35,826 nt of DNA from an uncultured Alteromonadaceae bacterium (GTDB taxonomy: Bacteria > Pseudomonadota > Gammaproteobacteria > Enterobacterales > Alteromonadaceae), in the NCBI GenBank assembly GCA_938085045.1, contig CALKGI010000122.1, forward strand, positions 1 through 35,826, given 5' to 3'. The notes under the pieces were generated by a model. The model ran no database searches. It saw only the letters and a list, made by a program, of their open reading frames with translations, and was not told the origin of the DNA. This document shows positions 8,296 through 16,351 of this stretch, in pieces. Each line of letters starts with the position of its first letter. The first letter of the stretch is position 1. Position numbers and translations under genes: made by a program.

Positions 8296-9512
8296 GATTC
8301 TGCCAAGGCTTTTAGTCGACGTTTAGAATGTTTGACTAACGGGTTGTCGGTATCCCATGCGTAACCTGCCAGCACTGAGCACACCATGCGCTTGATTTTG
8401 GTATCAGGGTTGGGATAAAAAATGACATTGCGTAAGTCGCCGTTGTACCAACCCTCGACAAAGGTTTTGAAGGTGTTGATGCCTTGGCGTAGCGGTTGGC
8501 TAAATTCGTTTTCCCAATCGACTGTTTCATCGTTTAGGGTTTTGAGCACTAAGGGAGCTGCCATTACAGCCGACTGCATGGCAATGGTGACGCCTGATGA
8601 AAACACCGGATCTAAAAACTCACCAGCATTGCCCAGTAGTGCAAAACGTTCACCGTATAAGGTTGATACATTGGCCGAATAACCTTTGATGTTTCGCACT
8701 GGCGCGCAAACGCTGGCATCAGCTAACAGGGTTTTTAGTTGGGGCACTTCATGAACGAAATGCATCAGTTGTTGTTCGTGATCTAGGTTTTCAACCGTAG
8801 TAAATTGTTCTAGTCGACCAACCACACCCAAGCTACTGGTGCCATTTGAAAACGGAATAAGCCATAGCCAAATGTCTTCAAATTGTGGGTGTACGGTTAT
8901 CAGTATTTTGTTGCGGTCAAACGAGTCTGGCAGCTGGTCTTTAATATGCGTGAAGACTGCTTGTCTTACAGGGAAGTCAGAGGGGCTTTCTAAGTCGAGC
9001 AAACGCGGCAATACTCGGCCAAACCCGCTGGCGTCGAGCACAAAGCGGGCGTTAACTGTTTTTGTCTTGTCTGTGGCCAAATCTTTGATGGTTAGGGTGG
9101 TGTGCTCGGGCTGATTACTCATCGCTTCGAGCTGGTGTTGATAGTGAATCTTAGCGCCATTTTTTTCGGCACCATCGGCCAGTATTTTGTCGAACGTACC
9201 CCGTTGTACTTGAAAGGTTTTGGCAGGGCCTGGGCTGAACTTTTCATCGAACTCGAAATTGCTGAACTGACCTTTTTGTAGAAATACCGCGCCATCTTTG
9301 CGCTGAAAGCCATGTTGGTTTACTGCATCTAGAAAACCTGCTTCTTCTAAAAATGTCATGCACTGGGGCAACAGGCTTTCGCCGATAGAAAATCGTGGAA
9401 ACTGTTCTCGTTCAAAAACGTGCACGTCGACGCCTTGTTGGGCCAGCATAGACGCGGCGCACGCGCCTGCCGGACCTGCGCCAATGATGGCTACGTCACA
9501 ACAGTTGTTCAT
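8283..9512 (-). CDS. FAD-dependent oxidoreductase with flavin-halogenase signatures
   Basis: A 409-residue flavoprotein of the tryptophan-halogenase/monooxygenase superfamily. Visible motifs are the dinucleotide-binding GAGPAG (11-16), FSIGESLLP (41-49), DASGFGR (160-166) and the second FAD motif LLGNAGEFLDP (292-302). Halogenase-type motifs are WLWLIP (215-220, matching WxWxIP but with Ile in place of the usual leading Gly), F-L-D-P-V-F-S-S-G (299-307, fitting Fx.Px.Sx.G), and K72 in GFQRKDG, placed like the catalytic Lys of phenol/pyrrole halogenases. In the cluster it could modify the aromatic head group by halogenation or hydroxylation. The start is the ATG at 9512, which overlaps a preceding 53-codon ORF by 17 nt. 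A frame extension to 9581 runs into duplicated MMPL sequence and is not coding for this protein. Confidence 0.88.
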   Translation of the reverse strand: MNNCCDVAIIGAGPAGACAASMLAQQGVDVHVFEREQFPRFSIGESLLPQCMTFLEEAGFLDAVNQHGFQRKDGAVFLQKGQFSNFEFDEKFSPGPAKTFQVQRGTFDKILADGAEKNGAKIHYQHQLEAMSNQPEHTTLTIKDLATDKTKTVNARFVLDASGFGRVLPRLLDLESPSDFPVRQAVFTHIKDQLPDSFDRNKILITVHPQFEDIWLWLIPFSNGTSSLGVVGRLEQFTTVENLDHEQQLMHFVHEVPQLKTLLADASVCAPVRNIKGYSANVSTLYGERFALLGNAGEFLDPVFSSGVTIAMQSAVMAAPLVLKTLNDETVDWENEFSQPLRQGINTFKTFVEGWYNGDLRNVIFYPNPDTKIKRMVCSVLAGYAWDTDNPLVKHSKRRLKALAESCKQ

Positions 9513-9733
9513 TTGGTTTCCTTGGCCGTAACGGCGTAATAAATGAAGATAAAACAACGGCAACGGCCAGCCCAATGCCAATCAGGGTACTTAGGCCCAA
9601 ACACTGCCATCGATGTGGACCTGCGCCAATGATGGCTACGTCACAACAGTTGTTCATTTGGTTTCCTTGGCCGTAACGGCGTGATAAATGAAAGTAAAAC
9701 GGCTAGCCCAATGCCAATCAGGGTACTTAGGCC
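9472..9733. repeat. Direct duplication of the MMPL/flavoprotein gene junction (period 145 nt)
   Basis: Two head-to-tail copies of the same junction are present: 9472-9597 (126 nt) and 9617-9733 (117 nt), separated by 19 unrelated bases. Both contain the last ~30 codons of the MMPL gene, the 17-nt overlap ATG...TGA and the first 14 codons of the flavoprotein. About 66 nt around the start codon are identical. The MMPL-tail part differs by a few substitutions and a net 9-nt in-frame gap. The differences keep the protein sequence nearly the same (LSTLIGIGLAV... in both), so the copies are not a fresh replication error. Confidence 0.92.
9496..9657 (-). CDS. Chimeric 53-codon ORF created by the junction duplication
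   Basis: Reading from the ATG at 9657 (duplicate flavoprotein start), the frame encodes MNNCCDVAIIGAGP, then five new residues (HRWQC), then a second MMPL C-terminus with one membrane helix (LGLSTLIGIGLAVAVV...) ending at the TGA at 9496. It overlaps the true MMPL stop by 17 nt and the true flavoprotein start by 17 nt, so it sits in the operon as a coupled link. It may simply pass ribosomes on to the flavoprotein gene. The peptide itself, a short membrane-anchored fragment, probably has no enzymatic role. Whether it is translated is unknown. Confidence 0.5.
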   Translation of the reverse strand: MNNCCDVAIIGAGPHRWQCLGLSTLIGIGLAVAVVLSSFITPLRPRKPNEQLL

Positions 9734-11977
9734 AAAGTGGTGGACCGCGGGGGTTTGGCTGAATGTCATCATACCAAAGGCCGCCATTGATGAAACAGCC
9801 GACAATAATACCGCCAACACCACATGTTTTTGATGGCCCTGTTCGTTGAAAAATACGCTGTAATCGACCGCAAGCGCAACAATCAGCAGGCAGGCCAGCA
9901 GGTTGAATATGCTCATGTTAGAGACAATTAATTGGCTTATCACCAAAGCGCCAATTGCCGAAAATACCGGGGTAATCAATGCCATCAGGCCATATTTTAG
10001 GCCATAACGCAGCACCAAAATTACTGCAAAGGCACTGGCGGCCATGATAAAGAATAACAACAACGAGGTTCTGACCTCGGTCAAAGATTCGCTTAGGCGT
10101 TGAGGTTGGTCAAAAAAACTGACGCCTTGCAATTGGCCTTGAACGGTTTGCTGTTGTGCAGGGCTGAGTTTGGCGTAATAGCGAATTAGACCATAACTTT
10201 TACCGCCATCCTGAAATAGGGGTTGTGCCAGTATCATTAACTCATCGGGCCAAGCGTCAGCTGTTAGTTGATGGCCCAGTTTATCGATAACCGCTTGATA
10301 TTGCTCAGGCTCAAGGTATGACTGCATCAATGCCAGCTCGCCACTATCATTAAACGCTTTGACTTGGGTTTTACGTTGCTGCTGAATTGCGGTTGGTGGT
10401 ATCCATAACGACAACGATTGGGTTCGCAGGGCTACGCCCGTATCGGCAATTTTGTTCATGCGTTGCGTTAACTGATTCATTTTGTTCAGTACGCTTTGGT
10501 CATCAGCCCCGGTGACTGCAATGTAGCGTGGGTAACTGTTATAACCCATTAATTGCTGAATCTTTTGTTCTTCTGATACCAGTTTATTTGAAGAAGAATT
10601 AAGGCTTTTTACGTTGTCGTCAAAATGAAAGCGGCCGCCAGCCAACAAAAATAATCCGCCAAGCACAAGTACTACGGCTGCTACATGGCGTTTTTTGCGA
10701 AGAGGTGCAAGCCGTTCGGTAAGTTGGCTGATAAAGCGGGTGGTGCTGTCGCTGAGTTTGACTGAGCGTTTATTAGAGGAATAAAGCGGCGCCAGCCAAA
10801 ACAGTGCGGTAGCCACCGCGCCAAGCAGGCCAAAAATCATGAATACGGTGATTTGATGCAGCGCGTTAATTGGCATTAACAGCATACCGCAATAACCGAG
10901 TACTGTGGTGAGGGCACCCATTAACATGGCGGGGGCGAGGTATTTGGTTAGCGACTGTTTTGAATCTTGTTTTTGTTTCAACGCAGCACCTGCCAAAACA
11001 TGAAAAGCATAGTCAACGCTGATGCCAATTAAGCTCACCGCAAAAATAAAAGTGATTAGGTGTATTTCGCTGACAAAACTCAACAATCCGGCGGTGCCAA
11101 AAGTGATAGACACGCCCATGATAAGCACTATCACCAACAGGGGCATTAACGAGCGAAAAACCCACAGTGTCGCCGCCAGTATGATTAACGATGATATTAC
11201 GCCAAATAGCGTAATTTCTGATTGGGCTTGAACGGTTGAACCGCTGATATGAAACAACAACCCACTGCGATAGATTTTGACGTCTTGATTTGCTAGCGCT
11301 TTTTCGAGCAACTGATTAATTTGCTGTTCAATGGCCACGCTTTGGTTTACGCCGAGCTTGGCTTGAGCCAATTCGATGAAGATAGGGTAGTAATAGTGGC
11401 TTTCAAGCGATTGATAAAGCGCATCACCATCGTTTGACCATTGCGATTGGCTGGCCAGTTTTTGCGCCAAAGCGTTGGCAAGGCCAAGTGTTGGGTCTTG
11501 TTCTATGGTCATGTCGACAAACGGGTTGCCCGGTTGCAGCAGGGTGTTGATGAATAACTCATTAAGCTGCTTTGGTTTGCCACTGTCGATGGCTTGTGCG
11601 TAATCGTCATTTAACAAAGTGAATGGATAGTTTTTATATAGTGCCGTGATTTGGTCTATTTGGGTTTGATTGAACGGCAATCGGGTGGCGGTGTTAATAC
11701 TGGAAAGTGCCGCTAAGTCATCGGCCAGTTGTTTTGAGGTTTTTTGTGCGTTTGCTTTGTTAGGGTGAGCAAGCACCACAATCAGTTTTTGTTGTTGACG
11801 TGATGCGGTTTCGCCAATTTTTTTGTCAAATAGACTGTGTTGACCCACCAACGAGAACAAGTCAGATAAAATAGTGATATTGCCCGACGAAAAACGGCTG
11901 ATACCAAAGGCAGTCAAAGCCAGTATTGCGATAAACCAGAGCAGGGCATTACGGATGCTAATAGAAAAGCTAGTCAT
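9641..11977 (-). CDS. MMPL/RND-type exporter of the APE cluster
   Basis: A 778-residue polytopic protein with the twofold MMPL/RND layout: one N-terminal helix (10-27), a large periplasmic domain (~30-240), five to six helices (~245-400), a cytoplasmic linker, a helix (~430-447), a second periplasmic domain (~450-630) and a final helix bundle ending near 770. Conserved motifs include ISVDYAFHVLA in helix four of the first half and LAVDYSVFF in the second, whose acidic residues carry protons in RND pumps. Aryl polyene clusters regularly encode such an exporter, thought to extract the polyene lipid from the inner membrane. Its ATG overlaps the LolA-like gene by 8 nt. Its 3' end lies in the duplicated junction. 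Confidence 0.92.
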   Translation of the reverse strand: MTSFSISIRNALLWFIAILALTAFGISRFSSGNITILSDLFSLVGQHSLFDKKIGETASRQQQKLIVVLAHPNKANAQKTSKQLADDLAALSSINTATRLPFNQTQIDQITALYKNYPFTLLNDDYAQAIDSGKPKQLNELFINTLLQPGNPFVDMTIEQDPTLGLANALAQKLASQSQWSNDGDALYQSLESHYYYPIFIELAQAKLGVNQSVAIEQQINQLLEKALANQDVKIYRSGLLFHISGSTVQAQSEITLFGVISSLIILAATLWVFRSLMPLLVIVLIMGVSITFGTAGLLSFVSEIHLITFIFAVSLIGISVDYAFHVLAGAALKQKQDSKQSLTKYLAPAMLMGALTTVLGYCGMLLMPINALHQITVFMIFGLLGAVATALFWLAPLYSSNKRSVKLSDSTTRFISQLTERLAPLRKKRHVAAVVLVLGGLFLLAGGRFHFDDNVKSLNSSSNKLVSEEQKIQQLMGYNSYPRYIAVTGADDQSVLNKMNQLTQRMNKIADTGVALRTQSLSLWIPPTAIQQQRKTQVKAFNDSGELALMQSYLEPEQYQAVIDKLGHQLTADAWPDELMILAQPLFQDGGKSYGLIRYYAKLSPAQQQTVQGQLQGVSFFDQPQRLSESLTEVRTSLLLFFIMAASAFAVILVLRYGLKYGLMALITPVFSAIGALVISQLIVSNMSIFNLLACLLIVALAVDYSVFFNEQGHQKHVVLAVLLSAVSSMAAFGMMTFSQTPAVHHFGLSTLIGIGLAVLLSFITPLRPRKPNEQLL

Positions 11978-12563
11978 TAAAAAGCGCTTGCTCCGCCTTG
12001 GTTAATGCTGTGGCTGGCGTCAGTGTTATCTCTATATTGGTGGTTCCGCCGTTGGCTTCGATAATATTGAGCGATGTGATTTTAGTCTTGTCGCCACAGA
12101 CCTTCATTTGTTGAAAGGTTTTCTTAACCGTAACAGAAGTTGGCAGCAGGATGACACAAGTGGAATCTACGTCTTGCAATGTAGACAAATCAAAATGATC
12201 TTTTAACAAAGACCAGTTGCCCGACAGCGCATTAGAAAACAACGTATTTAAATCACTGCCCGGGGCGATGACTTTTTGCCTGTCTTGCGAATCAATGGTT
12301 TTGATTTGCGTCGATGTGATCACCATGGTCGATTTAACCGGAGAAAGGGTTTGCCATATAACCCCGTGTTTGTTCGATAACACCACATTACCGCTTGATT
12401 TAATTGGCCGTCTTAGGTGTTTGGTTTTCTTTTGCTGTTGAAACTCACCTTTTAATAAGGGCTGCGATTGGCCGATGCTGTCGGTGTCAAACCAATTAGC
12501 AAAAGCGGCCAAAGGGGTGAGCAGGCACAAGCAAATGATTACATTACGCATTAAAAGCATCAT
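11970..12563 (-). CDS. LolA-like periplasmic lipid/lipoprotein carrier
   Basis: A 197-residue protein with a cleavable signal peptide (hydrophobic ICLCLLTPLAAFA, cleavage after AFA near residue 22) and a LolA-type half-barrel. The GEFQQQKKTKHLRRPIKSSG segment and the following strands (GNVVLSNKHGVIWQTLSPVKSTMVIT) match the start of LolA-family (DUF2375/outer membrane carrier) proteins in aryl polyene operons. It probably shuttles the lipidated pigment, or DUF3261-type lipoprotein, across the periplasm next to the MMPL pump. The ATG at 12563 overlaps the thioesterase stop by 4 nt (ATGA); another ATG at 12551 is possible. It is distinct from housekeeping lolA. Confidence 0.85.
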   Translation of the reverse strand: MMLLMRNVIICLCLLTPLAAFANWFDTDSIGQSQPLLKGEFQQQKKTKHLRRPIKSSGNVVLSNKHGVIWQTLSPVKSTMVITSTQIKTIDSQDRQKVIAPGSDLNTLFSNALSGNWSLLKDHFDLSTLQDVDSTCVILLPTSVTVKKTFQQMKVCGDKTKITSLNIIEANGGTTNIEITLTPATALTKAEQALFND

Positions 12564-12985
12564 GAAGCACTTAACCCCAATTTTTCGAATAAAACTGGCG
12601 GCGATTCAAACAACATATCGCCTGTTTTCATGTCTACTGCCACTTGTACTGTGTGCGCTTTGGTCAATAGGTCGCCTGTTTCGACATCAAAAATACGGTA
12701 GTTAATTTTCATTCTGTTTTGAATTTCAACCAACTCAGCTTTGACTTCAATTTGTCTAAAAAACTTAGCCGAACCCACGTATTTAATTCGCATATCGACA
12801 ATAGGCCACAGGTAACCTGAGGCTTGCATGTCTAGGTAATTGTAATTAAAGGTCTCTAGCATTTCACATCGTGCCACTTCGATGTACTTAACGTAATGAC
12901 CATGCCAAACAACCTGCATGGCATCGACATCATGAAACGGCACGTCAATCTTGGTGGTGTAACTTCTGACGACCTTATTCGGCAT
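12560..12985 (-). CDS. Hotdog acyl-thioesterase (4HBT family, APE type)
   Basis: A 141-residue single hotdog domain. The N-terminal VPFHDVDAMQVVWHGHYVKYIEVAR segment is the YbgC/4HBT signature, with an Asp in HDVDA (D19/D21) as the likely catalytic residue and His-Gly-His-Tyr at the helix start. Related thioesterases (ApeK-like) are standard in aryl polyene clusters, where they may free stalled acyl-ACPs or release product. I choose the ATG at 12985 because GAAGG lies 7-9 nt upstream; an ATG at 13000 is in frame. It overlaps the ammonia lyase by 11 nt. Confidence 0.88.
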   Translation of the reverse strand: MPNKVVRSYTTKIDVPFHDVDAMQVVWHGHYVKYIEVARCEMLETFNYNYLDMQASGYLWPIVDMRIKYVGSAKFFRQIEVKAELVEIQNRMKINYRIFDVETGDLLTKAHTVQVAVDMKTGDMLFESPPVLFEKLGLSAS

Positions 12986-14546
12986 CTGATTGACCTTCAT
13001 TTACATAAAGCGGCCACCGTTTTTGCCCAATATATGACATTGTCTGCCTTAATTCTTGCTCTAACGGTCTGTCTTCGGTGACCAGATTAAAGAACGAATC
13101 GATGTCGTGAAGCATGTCGGCCAAAGGTTGGGTTAGTGTGGTTTCGCATACTTCGTCTTGTTTGATGCGAAGGCGCAAGCCTTGATAAGACGCCAGTAAC
13201 GTGGCGGCGGTGACTTGCTCAGTCAGGTCGAGCACTCGCAAACAATCGCGTGCCGCAATGGTGCCCATGCTAACTTTGTCTTGGTTATGACATTCGGTCG
13301 AGCGCGAAAAAACACTCGCTGGCATGGTTTGTTTGAGCGCTTCGGCGGTCCATGCAGAGCAGCCTATTTGCACAGCTTTAAAACCATGGTTGATACAGGC
13401 GCGTTGGGCACTGGCGCCCGACAAATTGGCGGGTAAGCCGTGGTTGTATTTTTGATCCATCAGCAATGCCATTTGCCTATCGAGCAGGTCGGCGAGGTTG
13501 GCTACTGTGTTTTTCAAGGTGTCCATGGCCAGTGCAATATGGCCGCCGTAAAAATGGCCGCCGTGTAATACGTGTTCGCCAATGCCATCAATAATCGGGT
13601 TGTCGTTGGCGCTATTAAGTTCGTTTTCAATCATTTGGCGTAGCCATGGCAAGGTGTCTGACAACACACCAATAACATGCGGCGCACAACGAATTGAATA
13701 GCGGTCTTGCAGGCGATTGGAATTACGTGGGTGCTCATGGTGATTCAAATCGTGCTGAATACGTGCAGCAACTTCAGCCTGACCTTGATGGGGTTTAACG
13801 CTGAATAAAATGTCATCAAAGTGATTGCTGTTACCTTTTAGTGCCAGTGAATTCATGGCAGTGATACGTGTACACAACTTGGCCAAGTACTCGGCTCGGT
13901 CAAACGCCTGACAGGCAATAGCGGTCATTACGGCTGTGCCGTTCATTATTGCCAAACCTTCTTTGGGCCGTAATTTGATTGGGCTAATGTTGTTATCTTG
14001 CATTACCTGTTTTACTGGCAGCTGTTTACCTTGATAATAAACATCGCGCTCTCCGAGTAAGGTAGCGGCAACATAAGACAAAGGGGTTAAATCGCCACTG
14101 GCACCAACTGAGCCTTCTTGGGGGATAACCGGCACAATATCTTGATTGATAAAGGTGACGAATTGGTTAAGTAATTCGTGAGAAACACCTGAAAACCCTT
14201 GAGTTAACGAACACAGGCGGGCGGCCAATATGGCGCGGCCTTGAGTTGGACTAAAGTTATCGCCAAGACCACAGCCGTGAAAACGGGTGAGGTGCAATGG
14301 CAATTCGTCAACCAAGGCTAATGGAATATCTACCGTACAAGAGTCACCGTAACCTGTGGTGACACCATAAATAACGCCGTCTTCTGCCAGTAATTGGTCG
14401 AGGAACTTTATGCCAGCGTCGATTTTCTCGACGAATTGTTGCTCATCAGTGACCTTTACGCTGGCCTGATTGTTGGCAATGGCGACGATATCTTCGATGG
14501 TCAGTCGACCGGCGCCAAAAGAGATTACGGGTTTTTGTTTTGACAA
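12975..14546 (-). CDS. Aromatic amino acid ammonia lyase (HAL/PAL/TAL family, MIO type)
   Basis: A 523-residue member of the histidine/phenylalanine/tyrosine ammonia-lyase family. The MIO cofactor forms from A149-S150-G151 in GSVGASGDLTPLSY. Y60 (IYGVTTGYG), N/Q-rich NSANDNPI and HGGHFYGG are the other active-site segments. The substrate-selectivity position carries F89-H90 in TRFHGCG: not the Ser-His of histidases nor the His-Leu of Rhodobacter TAL. In the pathway it would deaminate Tyr or Phe to coumarate/cinnamate as aryl starter or precursor; the exact substrate is uncertain. Translation starts at TTG (14546) with a good AAGGA 8-9 nt upstream; no suitable ATG is near. The stop of the acyltransferase is 1 nt before it. 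Confidence 0.92.
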   Translation of the reverse strand: MSKQKPVISFGAGRLTIEDIVAIANNQASVKVTDEQQFVEKIDAGIKFLDQLLAEDGVIYGVTTGYGDSCTVDIPLALVDELPLHLTRFHGCGLGDNFSPTQGRAILAARLCSLTQGFSGVSHELLNQFVTFINQDIVPVIPQEGSVGASGDLTPLSYVAATLLGERDVYYQGKQLPVKQVMQDNNISPIKLRPKEGLAIMNGTAVMTAIACQAFDRAEYLAKLCTRITAMNSLALKGNSNHFDDILFSVKPHQGQAEVAARIQHDLNHHEHPRNSNRLQDRYSIRCAPHVIGVLSDTLPWLRQMIENELNSANDNPIIDGIGEHVLHGGHFYGGHIALAMDTLKNTVANLADLLDRQMALLMDQKYNHGLPANLSGASAQRACINHGFKAVQIGCSAWTAEALKQTMPASVFSRSTECHNQDKVSMGTIAARDCLRVLDLTEQVTAATLLASYQGLRLRIKQDEVCETTLTQPLADMLHDIDSFFNLVTEDRPLEQELRQTMSYIGQKRWPLYVNEGQSDAE

Positions 14547-14547
14547 T

Positions 14548-15570
14548 TTAACTTTCCTTCAGTTTATCATCGGGGTGATTGTTTGTTTTTGGCTGTTGAC
14601 GTTGCACATCATCATCATCAAGCCAAAAATCAAAGAAATTGTACCACTGATAAGGGTATTTCAGACAATAAAACGATAAGCGCTCTACATATCGAGTAAT
14701 TTGTTGTTGTAACATCTGTTGACGTTGTTTACGCGAGCATTGAAACGGTTGTTCGAAGCTATCGAACACCATTTCAAAGCTTTTATTTGTACTATTTTCA
14801 ATGTCTTTATTGGCTTTGAAACAAAACATCATGTGCACCGGGCAGTCCATTAAACTGGCCAGAATAAATGGCCCTTGTGATATACAGGCGGTTTCGCCTA
14901 AAAAATCAACCTTGTTCACTCGGCCAAAACTGCTGGTTGAGGTGCGGTCGGCGGCAATCACTATGTGTTCACCTGCATCGAGTCGTTGCTTGAGCATAAT
15001 GGCCAAGTCGGCGCTGACTTGGGTGACTTGAATGAGGTTGACGTCTACCTGTGGATTAATTTTCTTTAGTATACGATTAAACTCTACCGCATGGTGGGTA
15101 AAAACCATGACATTTATCCGGGTATTGCTTTGTTTGTTGAGTGCACGGCAAACTTCAAGGTTGCCTAGGTGCGAGCCAATAAATACGGCGCCACGCTGGT
15201 GCTTTATTAGGTCGTCGTATATGTATTTGTTGTGATAGAGAATATCTTCGTTTTGCAGTTTGCCCGACCAGCCGTCAATTTTGTCGAGCGCCGATTCGGC
15301 AAAGCTAATGAAGTGTTTGAAACTTTGCCAGTAACCGGGTTTTTCTGCAAAGACTGTTTGGCCGGGTTGTTGATAGACTTTTTGCAAAAATGCCATAGAT
15401 GCTCGCCGCGAGGCTTTGCCTGTAACAAAGAAATAAAACACTATGGGCCAAATAAACAAGCGGAATAACCAACGGCCAAAATACTGGTTCACCTTGAGTA
15501 AAAAATAGATGCCCCAGTATGAACCGCGCTCGGCCAGTAATGACCAGTGTTTGGTTTGATTGTTAGCCAT
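14548..15570 (-). CDS. LpxL/HtrB-like lipid A-type acyltransferase of the APE cluster
   Basis: A 340-residue protein of the lysophospholipid/lipid A acyltransferase (LABLAT) superfamily. It has an amphipathic/hydrophobic N-terminal anchor (~20-50) and the active-site motif H134-x4-E139 in IGSHLGNLEV, followed by AADRTS, a counterpart of the second conserved block. Its length matches the APE-cluster acyltransferases, shorter on average than those fused to a glycosyltransferase; in this window the glycosyltransferase is a separate gene just upstream (3-nt gap). It likely transfers the aryl polyene or a fatty acyl chain onto the lipid head at the inner membrane. The C-terminus is hydrophilic and rich in D, Q and K. 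Confidence 0.88.
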   Translation of the reverse strand: MANNQTKHWSLLAERGSYWGIYFLLKVNQYFGRWLFRLFIWPIVFYFFVTGKASRRASMAFLQKVYQQPGQTVFAEKPGYWQSFKHFISFAESALDKIDGWSGKLQNEDILYHNKYIYDDLIKHQRGAVFIGSHLGNLEVCRALNKQSNTRINVMVFTHHAVEFNRILKKINPQVDVNLIQVTQVSADLAIMLKQRLDAGEHIVIAADRTSTSSFGRVNKVDFLGETACISQGPFILASLMDCPVHMMFCFKANKDIENSTNKSFEMVFDSFEQPFQCSRKQRQQMLQQQITRYVERLSFYCLKYPYQWYNFFDFWLDDDDVQRQQPKTNNHPDDKLKES

Positions 15571-15573
15571 AAA

Positions 15574-16350
15574 TTAGTTGCTGACCTTATGGCCGAAAAT
15601 GTTTCGCCACAACAAAACAGGTGAACGAATTAACATGCCAAAAAATAGCCGTGTGTGCATCCAAGTGATACGAACATTGTCGGCCACAGGCTGAAAGTGC
15701 GATATACCATCTTCGGGATAAATTACTTTGGTGGGCAAGAATTGAGTGGTGACGCCGCGCCAATACAGGCGGACCATTACTTCTATGTCAAAATCCATGC
15801 GGGTGCCGAGAGTTTGCGCTTGCATCAATTCAATGCAAGGTTTTAGCGGATACACTCGAAAACCACACATGGTGTCTTTAACGCTGAACGATAAGGTTTC
15901 GACCCACACCCAAAAGTGGGTGATGTGGCGGCCTAGTCGCCTGCCAAGTGGCATTGAGTCGTCGTAAATCGGTTGGCCGCTGATCACTTGCGCAGGATTT
16001 TGCGAGGCCAAATCAATGAGCTTTTGACAGTTATTAATGTCGTGTTGACCGTCGGCGTCGACTTGTAATATGTGACTGTAACCCAGTTCAAAGGCTTTTT
16101 TCATGCCGCTCATTACCGCACCGCCTTTGCCTTGGTTTATGACGTGGGTGACGACAGTCGTATTTGAAAAGGCTTTGGCAGCATCAGCAATTTGCAGTTT
16201 GGTTTTTGCATTGGATGCATCGTCGACAATGATCACTGGCAGGTTTAAGAACATTAGCGATTCGACCACAGCAGCAATTTTATCGCCATGGTTGTAATTG
16301 GGGATCACAATGCAAAGGTTAAGGTTGTTGTCAGTGACGCTAGAGTTCAT
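15574..16350 (-). CDS. Family 2 glycosyltransferase
   Basis: A 258-residue GT-A fold enzyme. It has the nucleotide-sugar motif IVIPNYNHGDKI, DDAS, GKGGAVMSGMKKAF and VDADGQHD, the DxD-type metal site of GT2 dolichyl-phosphate-mannose/rhamnosyl-type transferases. A hydrophobic patch near the C-terminus (TRLFFGMLIRSPVLLW) may seat it on the membrane. Adjacent to the LpxL-like acyltransferase it forms the stand-alone equivalent of the fused GT-acyltransferase of some aryl polyene clusters and probably adds the sugar of the polyene lipid. The start is the ATG at 16350, one base after the dehydratase stop; frame extension to 16410 runs back into the dehydratase. Confidence 0.9.
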   Translation of the reverse strand: MNSSVTDNNLNLCIVIPNYNHGDKIAAVVESLMFLNLPVIIVDDASNAKTKLQIADAAKAFSNTTVVTHVINQGKGGAVMSGMKKAFELGYSHILQVDADGQHDINNCQKLIDLASQNPAQVISGQPIYDDSMPLGRRLGRHITHFWVWVETLSFSVKDTMCGFRVYPLKPCIELMQAQTLGTRMDFDIEVMVRLYWRGVTTQFLPTKVIYPEDGISHFQPVADNVRITWMHTRLFFGMLIRSPVLLWRNIFGHKVSN

Positions 16351-16351
16351 A

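Noticed and set aside
9513..9581. N-terminal extension of the flavoprotein frame up to 9581
   Set aside because: The extra 23 codons are an out-of-frame reading of the duplicated MMPL tail. The Rossmann motif starts right after the ATG at 9512, as expected.
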